This document shows positions 26,463 through 34,117 of a DNA stretch of 64,000 nucleotides, piece by piece. Source of the DNA: Polyangium jinanense (lineage in GTDB: Bacteria > Myxococcota > Polyangia > Polyangiales > Polyangiaceae); the NCBI RefSeq assembly GCF_028435365.1, contig NZ_JAGTJJ010000014.1, positions 133,322 through 197,321 on the forward strand. Reading direction: 5' to 3'. Below the pieces are notes generated by a model. That model did no database searches. It was not told the DNA's origin and was given only the letters and a program-made list of their open reading frames with translations. The translations under genes and the position numbers were made by a program. Within the stretch, counting starts at the first letter, position 1, and each line of letters begins with the position of its first letter.

Positions 26463-27797
26463 ATGGGGCAGTCGAACGATACGATCGAGTCCTTGCGCGC
26501 CGAACTCGCGGCGGCAGAGGAGCGGGCGCGGCTCGCGGAGGAGCGCGCCGCCGTCCTCGAGGACCTCATCGCGCTCGTGCCCGGGGTGGTCCTGGAGTTC
26601 GAACAGGTGCCCTCCGGCGTCTTTCGACCCACGTTCATCGGCGGAATCGGGCTTCAAACGTTGCTCGGTTATTCGGTCGAGGACTGCATGGGCTCGCCCG
26701 ACTTCTTCACGTCGATCATTCACCCCGACGATCGGGCCCAGGCGAACGCGGAGGCGATGCGTTTTCTCGAGGACGGCGAGTCGCACCTCTCGCCGCATCG
26801 AATGCTGCGCAAGGGCGGCGGTCATACCTGGGTCGATACACACTTTCTGTACGAGCCGGCCGAAGAAGAGCGCCCGGCCAAGCTCCACAGCGTGGTCTTC
26901 GACGTGAACCGGCGCGCCTGCGCCGAGCAAAACGCGCAGGAGGTCCTGCTCAAAGAACGCGCGCTCCGGCAGCGGCTCGACGGGTTCGTCGCGAACGTAC
27001 CCGGCGTCGCGTGGGAGAGTTATTTCGTCGTTGATCCCAGCGGGAACCGGACGAACTACGTGAGCGACGCGGTCCTGCCGATCACGGGGTACACGCCCGA
27101 GGACTGGGGGCGTCCGGATTTCTGGCGCGTGCTCGTTCACCCCGAGGATCACGCGCACGCCCAGGCCGACGCGGAGCGCGCCTCGGTGGAGGGGAGCGGT
27201 TCGTCCGCCTATCGTTGGATCACCAAGGATGGCCGGACGCTCTGGGTGAACTGCCGGATGACGGCGATCCGGGACGAGTCAGGGGCGTCGATTGGCCTGC
27301 GCGGCGTGACGATGGACATCACGGACCTGAAGCGCGCCGAGGCAGAGCGAACCGACGCCCAGCTCCGGGAGCGGGTGCTCGAGGCGCAGGAGGAGAGCCT
27401 GCTCGCGCTCTCGACGCCGCTCGTGCCAATCGACGACGAGATCCTGGCCATGACGCTGGTAGGCGGGCTCGACGAGCGGCGCGCGGATCGGGTGCTCACG
27501 ACGCTGCTCGAAGGCGTGACGCAGACGGGGGCGCGCGCAGTGATCCTCGACGTGACGGGCGTGCCGGAGGTCGAGGCGCAGACGGCGGACCTCGTCGTGA
27601 AGGCCGCGAAAGCGGTGTCGCTACTCGGGGCGGAGGTCGTGCTGACGGGGATCCGGCCCGAGGTGGCGCGGACCTTGGTCGAGCTCGGCGCCGAGCTTGG
27701 ATCAATCGTGACGAAAGGGACGCTCAAAGCCGGGATCGCACACGCGATGCGATCCCGCAATGGTGTGTCACGAAAAACGAGGTCCGGGGGGCGCTGA
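26463..27797 (+). CDS. PAS-PAS-STAS sensor protein (RsbR-like, no kinase)
   Basis: A 444-aa cytoplasmic sensor. A short coiled coil (TIESLRAELAAAEERARLAE) leads into PAS1 (about 35-155; YSVEDCMGSPDFFTSIIHPD) and PAS2 (about 165-290; ITGYTPEDWGRPDFWRVLVH, with a PAC-like WVNCRMTAIRDESGASIGLR). A linker with helix QLRERVLEAQEESLLALSTP leads to the STAS domain (about 325-435; MTLVGGLDERRADRVLTTLL, ARAVILDVTGVPEVEAQTAD, EVVLTGIRPEVARTLVELG). This is the layout of RsbR-type stressosome sensors, in which PAS input alters STAS partner binding. ATG 26463 is chosen over 26430 because GGAGGAG precedes it. No RsbS/RsbT gene is adjacent. The 309-bp region upstream otherwise holds only an inverted repeat. 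Confidence 0.88.
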   Translation: MGQSNDTIESLRAELAAAEERARLAEERAAVLEDLIALVPGVVLEFEQVPSGVFRPTFIGGIGLQTLLGYSVEDCMGSPDFFTSIIHPDDRAQANAEAMRFLEDGESHLSPHRMLRKGGGHTWVDTHFLYEPAEEERPAKLHSVVFDVNRRACAEQNAQEVLLKERALRQRLDGFVANVPGVAWESYFVVDPSGNRTNYVSDAVLPITGYTPEDWGRPDFWRVLVHPEDHAHAQADAERASVEGSGSSAYRWITKDGRTLWVNCRMTAIRDESGASIGLRGVTMDITDLKRAEAERTDAQLRERVLEAQEESLLALSTPLVPIDDEILAMTLVGGLDERRADRVLTTLLEGVTQTGARAVILDVTGVPEVEAQTADLVVKAAKAVSLLGAEVVLTGIRPEVARTLVELGAELGSIVTKGTLKAGIAHAMRSRNGVSRKTRSGGR

Positions 27798-27800
27798 GCC

Positions 27801-28195
27801 CTGAGCATTGGTCTCTTTTTGGGGCCGCCACGCCGGGGCGCTGCCCCGGGCCCCGCGGGGGCTGTTCGCCCCTCGACCCGAACCAGGGCAAGCCCTGGAC
27901 CGTTCGTGGAAGAACTGCGCGATGCGCAGTTCTTCCAACAGGCCGGTGGCAAGACCAGGAAGGTGCGTTGCCCGCTGGCGACGGGCACGTTGCCTGTTGA
28001 ATCGTCAGCGCCGCGTCTTGGGGGGCAGGGTTGTCGTTGGTCTTGACCTGGCCTGTTCGATGAACTGCGCGTTGCGCAGTTCATCGACCCCGGGTCCAGC
28101 GCTTGCGCTGGTCCAGGTCCAGGGGCGGATAGCCCCTGGTGGGGCCTGGGGCAAAGCCCCAGCGCAGCGCCTCCCAGGATGAGACCAATGCTCAG
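27801..28195. repeat. 395-bp composite of two inverted multi-hairpin repeats with 15-bp terminal inverted repeats
   Basis: The ends are CTGAGCATTGGTCTC (27801-27815) and its exact reverse complement (28181-28195). Between them lie two head-to-head copies of the four-hairpin element. Left copy: CGGGGC-gct-GCCCCG, GGGGC-tgttc-GCCCC, CCAGGGC-aa-GCCCTGG, and GGAAGAACTGCGC-gat-GCGCAGTTCTTCC at 27908-27936. Right copy, inverted: GATGAACTGCGC-gtt-GCGCAGTTCATC at 28059-28085, CCAGCGC-tt-GCGCTGG, CCAGGGGC-ggata-GCCCCTGG, and CTGGGGC-aaa-GCCCCAG. The two copies differ mainly in loops and paired stem positions. It fills the 416-bp intergenic space. No reading frame inside looks coding. Confidence 0.92.
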
Positions 28196-28213
28196 CCCCG
28201 GACCCCGGCCGTT

Positions 28214-29080
28214 TCACCAGCCGGCGCGGCGGATCGCCTTGTACGACGAGGAGGCCGTGCGCAGGCCGTAGACGCAGCCGGCGGAGCAGCCCTTGCACTC
28301 GTAGGCGTACATCGAGCCCCAGCCGTCGCCCTTCTCGAAGAGGATGATGTGGCCGGCGCCGCCCGAGTTGTACACCAGGGCGTCGGCGGGCTTCACGTTC
28401 GAGCGCGAGACCGTCTTCCAGTTCGATGAGTCCTTCACGAAGTGGATCGTGCCATAGGGGTGCGAGTCCACCGTGATGTCGTCGTTCGACGAGGGGACCT
28501 TCCAGGCCTTGGCGACGAAGCCCGAGCAGTCCGCGCCGTACGAGCCGCTGTGCGAGCAGTTCGGGCAGCTCCCGGAGCAGGAGCCCTTCGTCGACGAGGT
28601 CGGCCCGTCCGCCTTCCAGCGGCCGTGGCCCCACCAGTACGAAAAGCCCTTCATGGACTTGCCGCGGTTGATCGCGCCCTGCTGTGCGGCGCTCAGGTCG
28701 CCCGTGCTGCCGCCGCCCGAGGAGACCGTCGTGTAATACTTGCCGGAGCTCCAGCCGACCGTGCCGTCGTGCTTGATCTTGTAAAACCCGTTCTTCGGGT
28801 CGGCGGCCTCGACCGTGACCTTCGCGCCCGTGGGCACGACGTGGAGGACCGAGTAGCTCGTCCCGGGGCCGGTGCGGAGGTTGACGTCCGTCGTCGATTT
28901 GAGGGTCGTGCCGACGGCGATCGTGCCGGCCACGCCTTCGCTGGTGGAGCCGAGATCCTCGTTGGCGCCGATGAGCTCCTCGGACGAGTCGTCCCCGGAG
29001 CATGCGGGGAGCATACCCATTCCAAGGGCGATGGCGGCGGCTGCAATCGACAGCGACAGGCGGCGAGCGTTGGTCTTCAT
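28214..29080 (-). CDS. lipoprotein with SH3b and NlpC/P60-like cell-wall hydrolase domain
   Basis: A 288-aa predicted lipoprotein. Signal: basic NARRLSLSIAAAAIALGMGM, lipobox PACS. Residues about 50-115 form a bacterial SH3 domain (TTDVNLRTGPGTSYSVLHVV, then GWSSGKYYTTV). The C-terminal part begins with QQGAINRGKSMKGFSYWWGH and has YGADCSGFVAKAWKVPS, where the Cys after GAD fits the nucleophile of NlpC/P60 or CHAP enzymes, and GAGHIILFEKGDGWGSMYAY, supplying the His. Four extra Cys (CSGSCPNCS, ECKGCSAGC) may form disulfides. It likely hydrolyses peptide crosslinks of peptidoglycan in the periplasm or outside. The start has AGGAG at moderate spacing. Confidence 0.86.
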   Translation of the reverse strand: MKTNARRLSLSIAAAAIALGMGMLPACSGDDSSEELIGANEDLGSTSEGVAGTIAVGTTLKSTTDVNLRTGPGTSYSVLHVVPTGAKVTVEAADPKNGFYKIKHDGTVGWSSGKYYTTVSSGGGSTGDLSAAQQGAINRGKSMKGFSYWWGHGRWKADGPTSSTKGSCSGSCPNCSHSGSYGADCSGFVAKAWKVPSSNDDITVDSHPYGTIHFVKDSSNWKTVSRSNVKPADALVYNSGGAGHIILFEKGDGWGSMYAYECKGCSAGCVYGLRTASSSYKAIRRAGW

Positions 29081-29261
29081 TGGGCTTTGGCTCCTGGACG
29101 TGGAAAGGCCATCGTACAAGCCTCGTGCCAGACGCGTCCATGGCCTCGCGCAGGGGTTTTCCACGACCAATGCCGCAACCACGAGCGAAAACTTCGGCGA
29201 TGATGGAACCGATCGGGACGGCGTAAGGCGACTTGGGATTCTGCGCGGCGACCCTCCCATT

Positions 29262-29315
29262 CCAGGGTTGGATCCATCTTTCCCCACCGGGTGGATCTTT
29301 GTTGATCCAGCCTGG
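29262..29315. promoter_or_regulatory. imperfect inverted repeat between divergent genes
   Basis: CCAGGGTTGGATC at 29262-29274 and GATCCAGCCTGG at 29304-29315 form an imperfect stem, and GTGGATC occurs once more between them. The region lies 182 bp from the SH3/NlpC start and 51 bp from the propeller gene start. The GGATC words could be operator half-sites. No promoter element was identified with confidence. Confidence 0.3.
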
Positions 29316-29365
29316 TGTTTGGCGCGGGCTTTTCCTTGCGTGTGCGGCTCTGGTAGAACGGGCCC

Positions 29366-30457
29366 ATGCGCAAGAAGGTGGTGGCGCTCGTGGCCGTTCT
29401 CGCCGCGGCTGCCGCGGGTGTGGTGGTGGCGCGCGGGTGCTCGGGCGACGGGACGTCGAAGGAGGCGCGGCCGGCGAACCCGAACGGCGAAAAGCCCGCA
29501 TCGGGGACCTCGCCGGAGGACGCGCCGCGGCCCATGGGTTCGGCCGTGACCATCGTGGTGGATGCGTCGGCGCCGCCGTCGGAGAAGGGGCCGGAGGTCC
29601 TGTTTTCGGCGACGTGGGGCGGGAGCCGGATGAACGAGCTCGGCCGGTCGCGCCCGGACGAGGCGAACCCCGAGGCGCCGATGAGCCTGGCGATGGACGC
29701 CAAGGGCAACATGTTCGTGCTCGATCAGGTCAATGGCCGGGTCGTGCGTGTCGGGCCGGACGGCAAGCCCGAATCCGTGATCCCGCTGAAGGAACAAGAA
29801 GCGGCGCAAGACATGGCCGTGACCGATGACGGCAAGGTCGCGGTGCTGGATCGATTCAACAGCAAATCGATCGTGATGTACGACGAGAAGGGCGGCGTGC
29901 TCGGCGAGGTGCCGCTCGAGGGCGAGGGACTCGACGAGCTCGGATTCGTCACGGGGGTGTTCGTCGACGGCAAGGACGTGTACGTCGAAAAGGAACACGG
30001 CCCGCTCCTTCGAATCGGGACGACCGACGGGCAGCCGGTAGATCGAACCGAGGTCCCGGGCCGGCCGACGCGCGACGGGTTGAGCTACATCAAAGCCGGG
30101 ATCATCGAGCCCGAGGCCGGGCGGATGTACATCTCGTCGGTGGATCGGGCGACGATGCAGCACCGGTACACGCGCGAGATCCGGCAAGGGAGCGAGATCC
30201 GCGGGATCTTGCTGCTCGATACGGACAAGACGGGGACCATTTACCTGGCGACGTTGCTCGTGCAGAACGACCAGGAGTCCGTGGTCCTGTCTTGCCACGA
30301 GCCGCTCAAGGGCATTCCGACGGGCACGGCGGTCCTGCCCGTGAATACGATGCCCGAGGAGACGTTCCGCGACATGGCAGTGCTCGACGAGGGCGGCGTC
30401 GTGTATTCGGTGCGGACCGAGCAGGGCGTGAGCTACCAGAAATACGATTGCCAATGA
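29366..30457 (+). CDS. membrane-anchored NHL/beta-propeller-like protein
   Basis: A 363-aa exported protein. The N-terminus is RKKVVALVAVLAAAAAGVVV followed by ARGC, either a lipobox variant or an uncleaved anchor. After a 60-residue linker there are repeats of about 45 residues with the pattern (M/D)xAxDxxGxxxVxD: SLAMDAKGNMFVLDQVNGRV, DMAVTDDGKVAVLDRFNSKS, GVFVDGKDVYVEKEHGPLLR, ending in DMAVLDEGGVVYSVRTEQG. This is the NHL/SGL propeller pattern. No catalytic motif is visible; a sensor or scaffold role is possible. Its stop overlaps the next ATG (ATGA at 30454-30457). Confidence 0.78.
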   Translation: MRKKVVALVAVLAAAAAGVVVARGCSGDGTSKEARPANPNGEKPASGTSPEDAPRPMGSAVTIVVDASAPPSEKGPEVLFSATWGGSRMNELGRSRPDEANPEAPMSLAMDAKGNMFVLDQVNGRVVRVGPDGKPESVIPLKEQEAAQDMAVTDDGKVAVLDRFNSKSIVMYDEKGGVLGEVPLEGEGLDELGFVTGVFVDGKDVYVEKEHGPLLRIGTTDGQPVDRTEVPGRPTRDGLSYIKAGIIEPEAGRMYISSVDRATMQHRYTREIRQGSEIRGILLLDTDKTGTIYLATLLVQNDQESVVLSCHEPLKGIPTGTAVLPVNTMPEETFRDMAVLDEGGVVYSVRTEQGVSYQKYDCQ

Positions 30458-31404
30458 CCAAGCTGCTTGCCCGCCCCGAGCCTCGCGTGGTCGTCATCGA
30501 CGAGCTGCGCCACGTGGAGCTCGAGCCGGGTCCCGGGGCGGGGCCGTGGATCCAGGCCGCCGTGAATACGGTGGTCCTCGCGGGCGTGAGCGCAGGGATT
30601 TACGCCGTCAGCAAAGGTGGTGCCTGGTACGCGTTCGGCCTCCCGCTCGTCGGGGCCCTTCGAGGCATCGTCATCGCCAAAGATCTGAGCCCGTTCGGCC
30701 GCCGCGTGGCCATGCGGATCGAGCCGTGGGGGTTCGTGCTGGATCCCGAGGGCAAACCGGAGGTCCTCCCGTGGCCGCGGATCTCGCAGATCCGGCACCG
30801 CACGGTCGCGGTGAGCGAGGACAGCTCCGTGGAGATGTTTTTCGTGGAGGTCGACGGCCGGACGTATCGCGCGGTTTGTCCCGCTTCGGCGCCGATCACG
30901 GTACTGCCGGTGGCTTTCGCGGGGTACGTCGCGGCGGCGAAAAAGCCGGTGGCGCTCGATCTCGACGGCGCGGTGTCGATCGAAGGGACGCAGGCGACGT
31001 TCGCGGAGCTTTTGGGCCGGGCGCGGCGAATGCTGGAGTCGCCGGAAGGAGCGGCGCAGCTCGGAATGCCGGCGGCGGGGTATCGAGGGGTGGCGTCGCG
31101 GACGCCGGGGCACGAGACGGCGTCGATCCTGCGGGGCGCGCTCGTTGGGCATCGGCGCGCCGTGGACGAGGGTCCACTCGCCGCGATGCTCGCGGCCATG
31201 CTGAGGACGCGGGAGCTGCTTTCGGAGGTACTCACGCTTTGCATGAGCCCGAGCCCGTTCGTCGCGGCCGTGGGCAAGGCGGCGGCGCTCCGGCTCGGCG
31301 CGGCGCCGATGCAGCCGGGCGCGGTGGAGGAAGTGCTGCCGTTTTTGCCGGTGGACGAGGTGCGGGCGATCGAGCGATTCGCGCGCGGTGAGGACGGGGG
31401 CTAG
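30454..31404 (+). CDS. membrane protein with PH-like domain, unknown function
   Basis: A 316-aa protein translationally coupled to the propeller gene. Residues 25-70 contain two hydrophobic helices (WIQAAVNTVVLAGVSAGIYA, AWYAFGLPLVGALRGIVIA). The following part, VAMRIEPWGFVLDPEGKPEV and SQIRHRTVAVSEDSSVEMFF, has the alternating strands seen in bacterial PH-like or YcxB domains that follow paired membrane helices. The last 120 residues are Ala-rich helices. No catalytic motif was found. It probably works with the upstream propeller protein in the envelope. It is convergent with the FG-GAP gene, 19 bp away. Confidence 0.68.
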   Translation: MTKLLARPEPRVVVIDELRHVELEPGPGAGPWIQAAVNTVVLAGVSAGIYAVSKGGAWYAFGLPLVGALRGIVIAKDLSPFGRRVAMRIEPWGFVLDPEGKPEVLPWPRISQIRHRTVAVSEDSSVEMFFVEVDGRTYRAVCPASAPITVLPVAFAGYVAAAKKPVALDLDGAVSIEGTQATFAELLGRARRMLESPEGAAQLGMPAAGYRGVASRTPGHETASILRGALVGHRRAVDEGPLAAMLAAMLRTRELLSEVLTLCMSPSPFVAAVGKAAALRLGAAPMQPGAVEEVLPFLPVDEVRAIERFARGEDGG

Positions 31405-31423
31405 CGAGCAGAGGGGCTAGGCG

Positions 31424-33289
31424 TCACGCGCGCCGGACGCGCCTTCGCGATGCGAGGAGGAGTCCAAGCGCGAGCATGGAGAGCGCGGGCGCGCTTCCGG
31501 TCTGCGAGGACGTCCGGCATCCACAGCCGCTCTCCTCGGAGGTTTGGCCGCCGGTCGTACCGCCGCCGCCTGCGCCGCCTGCGCCGCCCATACCGCCTGC
31601 GCCGCCTGCGCCGCCTGCGCCGCCGGCGCCACCGGCGCCGCCTGCGCCGCCCATACCGCCTGCGCCGCCTGCGCCACCGACACCACCGGCGCCGCCTGCG
31701 CCGCCCATACCACCGGCGCCGCCCATACCACCGGCGCCGCCCATACCGCCCATTCCCGTCATGCACGCGCCGGCTTCACAGACGCCGTCCGTGCAGGGAG
31801 TTCCATCCACCACAAAACCGTCCGCGGGACACGCCACGGTTTGCCCGTCGCACGCCTCGGCCACATCGCACACGCCTGCGGACGCACGACATTCGACACC
31901 GGCCGAGAGCGGCGCGCACGTCCCGTTCTCCGCCGCTCCCGCCGCGACGCTGCACGCCTGGCAATCGCCGGTCGCGCCTCCGCCGCAAGCCGTGTCGCAG
32001 CACACGCCGTCCACGCAGAAGCCGCTCGCGCATTCTGCGGAGGTCGCACACGCATCCCCCAGGCTCGACGCGAGGACGAACGTGTACGCAGCGCCGGCCT
32101 TTTCGCCCTTGTCTGCGTCACTGGGCGCTCCGAGGAGCGCCGTATTTCCCGAAAGCGCGACCGACGAAGCAAGCTGGTCCCCCGCCCCGCCCTGCACGAC
32201 GAGCTTCGCCTCCTCGACCCACGCCCCGCCGCTCCGCACGAATACGTAGGCCGAGCCGGCCTCCGCGCCCTGGTCGCTGTCCAGGTACGCCCCCACGAGC
32301 GCCGTTTCCCCTGCGATCGCGACAGCCGCGCCGAACTGATCGCCGGCCGCCCCGTCCTGGGCCAGGAGCTTCCCCTGCTGTGCCCACGTCGCCCCATTCC
32401 GCACGAACACGTACGCCGCGCCGGAATCCATGCCCTTGTCATCGTCCCCATACGCGCCCACGAGCGCCGTGTCCCCCGACAGCGCGACCGAATCGCCGAA
32501 TGCATCGGTCGCCGCCCCGTCGTTCGCCAGGAGCTTCGCTTGCTCGGTCCAGACGCCGCCGCTCCGCGTGAACACGTACGCCGAACCGGAGTAAGATCCC
32601 TTGTCGTCGTCGCCGAGCGCGCCCACGAGCGCCGTGTCCCCCGACAGCGCGACCGAATCGCCGAAATAGTCCTGCATGGCCCCGTCGCTCGCGACGAGCT
32701 TCGCCTGCTGGGTCCAGACGCCTCCATTCTGAACGAACACGTAGGCCGCGCCGCTGCTTTCGCCCTTGGGGTCGTCCCCATACGCCCCCACGAGCACCGT
32801 GTCCCCCGACAATGCGACGTAGTTGCCAAAACAATCGCCCGTCGTCCCGTCGCTCGCGACGAGCTTCGCCTGCTGGGTCCAGACGCCCGCATTCCGCACG
32901 AACACGTACGCTGCGCCCGGGCCCTTGCCGAGGGCGCCCACGAGCGCCATGTCCCCCGACAGCGCGACCGCGCTGCCGAATTGATCGATCGCCGTGCTGT
33001 CGTTCGCCACGAGCTTCGCCTGCTCGGTCCAGACGCCGGCGTTCCGCACGAACACGTAGGCTGCGTTGGCGCCGCCGTAGCCCCCTACGAGCGCCGTGTC
33101 CCCTTCGATCGCGACCACCCCGCCCATGCGGTTGTTCATGGCCCCGTCGCTCGCCAGGAGCTTCGCCTGCTGGGTGGCGACGAGCGAATCGATCCCCACC
33201 GGAAGATCCGCCTCCTGCGCGGCCTGCGCCGGGGCGATGAAAGGCGCGGGCGCGGTTTCACCGCCGCAACCCGCGATCATCAAGCTCAT
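31424..33289 (-). CDS. FG-GAP repeat protein with EGF-like Cys region, Gly linker and MYXO-CTERM-like tail
   Basis: A 621-aa surface protein. The main body has seven to eight repeats of about 55 residues containing VALSGDTALVGAYGDD, the integrin-like FG-GAP propeller pattern. A Cys-rich segment follows (SAECASGFCVDGVCCDTACG), then a GG(A/M)GG linker of about 60 residues, then GCGCRTSSQ, a hydrophobic helix (ALSMLALGLLLA) and SRRRVRRA. That tail is the MYXO-CTERM sorting type. The N-terminus is odd: MSLMIAGCGG carries a lipobox, but the hydrophobic core is only six residues. The frame stays open 19 codons upstream and would add GRGRATPSSLS, a fitting signal n-region, but offers no ATG, GTG or TTG. 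Either an unusual start or a sequence error is possible. Confidence 0.85.
   Translation of the reverse strand: MSLMIAGCGGETAPAPFIAPAQAAQEADLPVGIDSLVATQQAKLLASDGAMNNRMGGVVAIEGDTALVGGYGGANAAYVFVRNAGVWTEQAKLVANDSTAIDQFGSAVALSGDMALVGALGKGPGAAYVFVRNAGVWTQQAKLVASDGTTGDCFGNYVALSGDTVLVGAYGDDPKGESSGAAYVFVQNGGVWTQQAKLVASDGAMQDYFGDSVALSGDTALVGALGDDDKGSYSGSAYVFTRSGGVWTEQAKLLANDGAATDAFGDSVALSGDTALVGAYGDDDKGMDSGAAYVFVRNGATWAQQGKLLAQDGAAGDQFGAAVAIAGETALVGAYLDSDQGAEAGSAYVFVRSGGAWVEEAKLVVQGGAGDQLASSVALSGNTALLGAPSDADKGEKAGAAYTFVLASSLGDACATSAECASGFCVDGVCCDTACGGGATGDCQACSVAAGAAENGTCAPLSAGVECRASAGVCDVAEACDGQTVACPADGFVVDGTPCTDGVCEAGACMTGMGGMGGAGGMGGAGGMGGAGGAGGVGGAGGAGGMGGAGGAGGAGGAGGAGGAGGMGGAGGAGGGGTTGGQTSEESGCGCRTSSQTGSAPALSMLALGLLLASRRRVRRA
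31560..31756 (-). repeat. GCCGCC(T/C)GC-type tandem repeats encoding the Gly linker
   Basis: Imperfect 9-bp and 15-bp repeats (plus strand GCGCCGCCTGCGCC and GCCCATACC) encode the GGAGGMGG linker of the FG-GAP protein. The array probably varies in length between strains. Confidence 0.75.
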
Positions 33290-33411
33290 GGATAAGGAAG
33301 AGGGCGTGGCGCGGCCACGGCCCGATATGCAATCGTTCGCCGTTCATGGAAACCGTTTTCCTCTTTGCTGGCTTTCGCCGTCGTTCCCCTCGAATTCTAC
33401 GCGAGCGCCGG

Positions 33412-34071
33412 TCAAGCCCTCCGTCCGTCAGGGCTCCGGTAGGCGCGTAGCATTCGAAGCGAGAGTTCGACATGTACGTCGGCGAGCGCGTCGAGCGAGA
33501 GCGCCCCGGACGGCTCGTACCAGTACGGAATCCGCACGCCGATCGCGGAGAGCGCCGCGGCGGTCGCCGCCTTGTCGGGCACGGAAAACCGACCCATCGC
33601 GACGCCTCGCTCGAGGACCCCGTGGAGGAGCGCCATCGATTGCGCGCGAATCGCGAGCGCCGGCGCGGCGAGATCGGCGGTCAGGGCGTAGATTTCTTCA
33701 TTGACCACCACGGCCAGGTGCGGATAATTCGCGTGCACGAGGGTGTGGGCCCGGACGAGCTCGCAGATTTGCTCGATCGGATCGTCGCACGCACCGGCCA
33801 GCGCCGCCCGCAGGCCGGATGCGTGCACCTCGTGGCCCACGCGGACGAGCTCCGCGAGGACGTGGTCCTTCGAGGGAAAGTGCGCGTAGAGCGCGCTCGG
33901 CTGCAGCTCCAGCGCCTTCGCCACGTCGCGGACCGAGGTGCCGTGAAAGCCCTCGTTCGCGAAGAGCTGCAAGGCGACCTCCAGGATGCGCCGTCGCGTG
34001 CCGTCGGGCACGGAGGACGGAGGGAGGGTCGCCTTGGCAGCCCGCAAACGAGAGGCCCTGAGGGAACTCAT
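33412..34071 (-). CDS. TetR-family repressor
   Basis: A 219-aa regulator. The helix-turn-helix covers about 25-75: RRRILEVALQLFANEGFHGT, then SVRDVAKALELQPSALYAHF and PSKDHVLAELV, a canonical TetR N-terminus. The C-terminal ligand domain (PIEQICELVRAHTLVHANYP, IYALTADLAAPALAI) is helical. ATG 34071 is the first Met before the HTH; the longer frame to 34131 would run through the operator-like palindrome. That palindrome at 34087-34100 lies just upstream and recurs before the hydrolase at 35942, so autoregulation and control of the adjacent esterases are likely. Related regulators respond to acyl-CoA or small hydrophobic ligands. Confidence 0.9.
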   Translation of the reverse strand: MSSLRASRLRAAKATLPPSSVPDGTRRRILEVALQLFANEGFHGTSVRDVAKALELQPSALYAHFPSKDHVLAELVRVGHEVHASGLRAALAGACDDPIEQICELVRAHTLVHANYPHLAVVVNEEIYALTADLAAPALAIRAQSMALLHGVLERGVAMGRFSVPDKAATAAALSAIGVRIPYWYEPSGALSLDALADVHVELSLRMLRAYRSPDGRRA

Positions 34072-34086
34072 GGGCCGATTGTCTGA

Positions 34087-34100
34087 ACGAGCGTTCGTTT
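34087..34100. promoter_or_regulatory. probable TetR operator, site 1
   Basis: AACGAGCGTTCGTT: half-sites AACGA and TCGTT around a 4-bp centre. It lies 16-29 bp upstream of the TetR start and differs from site 2 (35973-35986) by one base, with CTG in front of both. Position over the promoter suits autorepression. Confidence 0.65.
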
Positions 34101-34117
34101 CTGTCAACGAGATCGTC

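Noticed and set aside
27908..27936. Ordinary rho-independent terminator
   Set aside because: The stem is perfect but has no T-run, is one of four ordered hairpins, and is shared with other copies at varied gene contexts.
30292..30453. N-terminal extension of the PH-like membrane protein
   Set aside because: Lies inside the coupled propeller gene in another frame; ATG 30454 overlaps that gene's stop in the usual ATGA manner.
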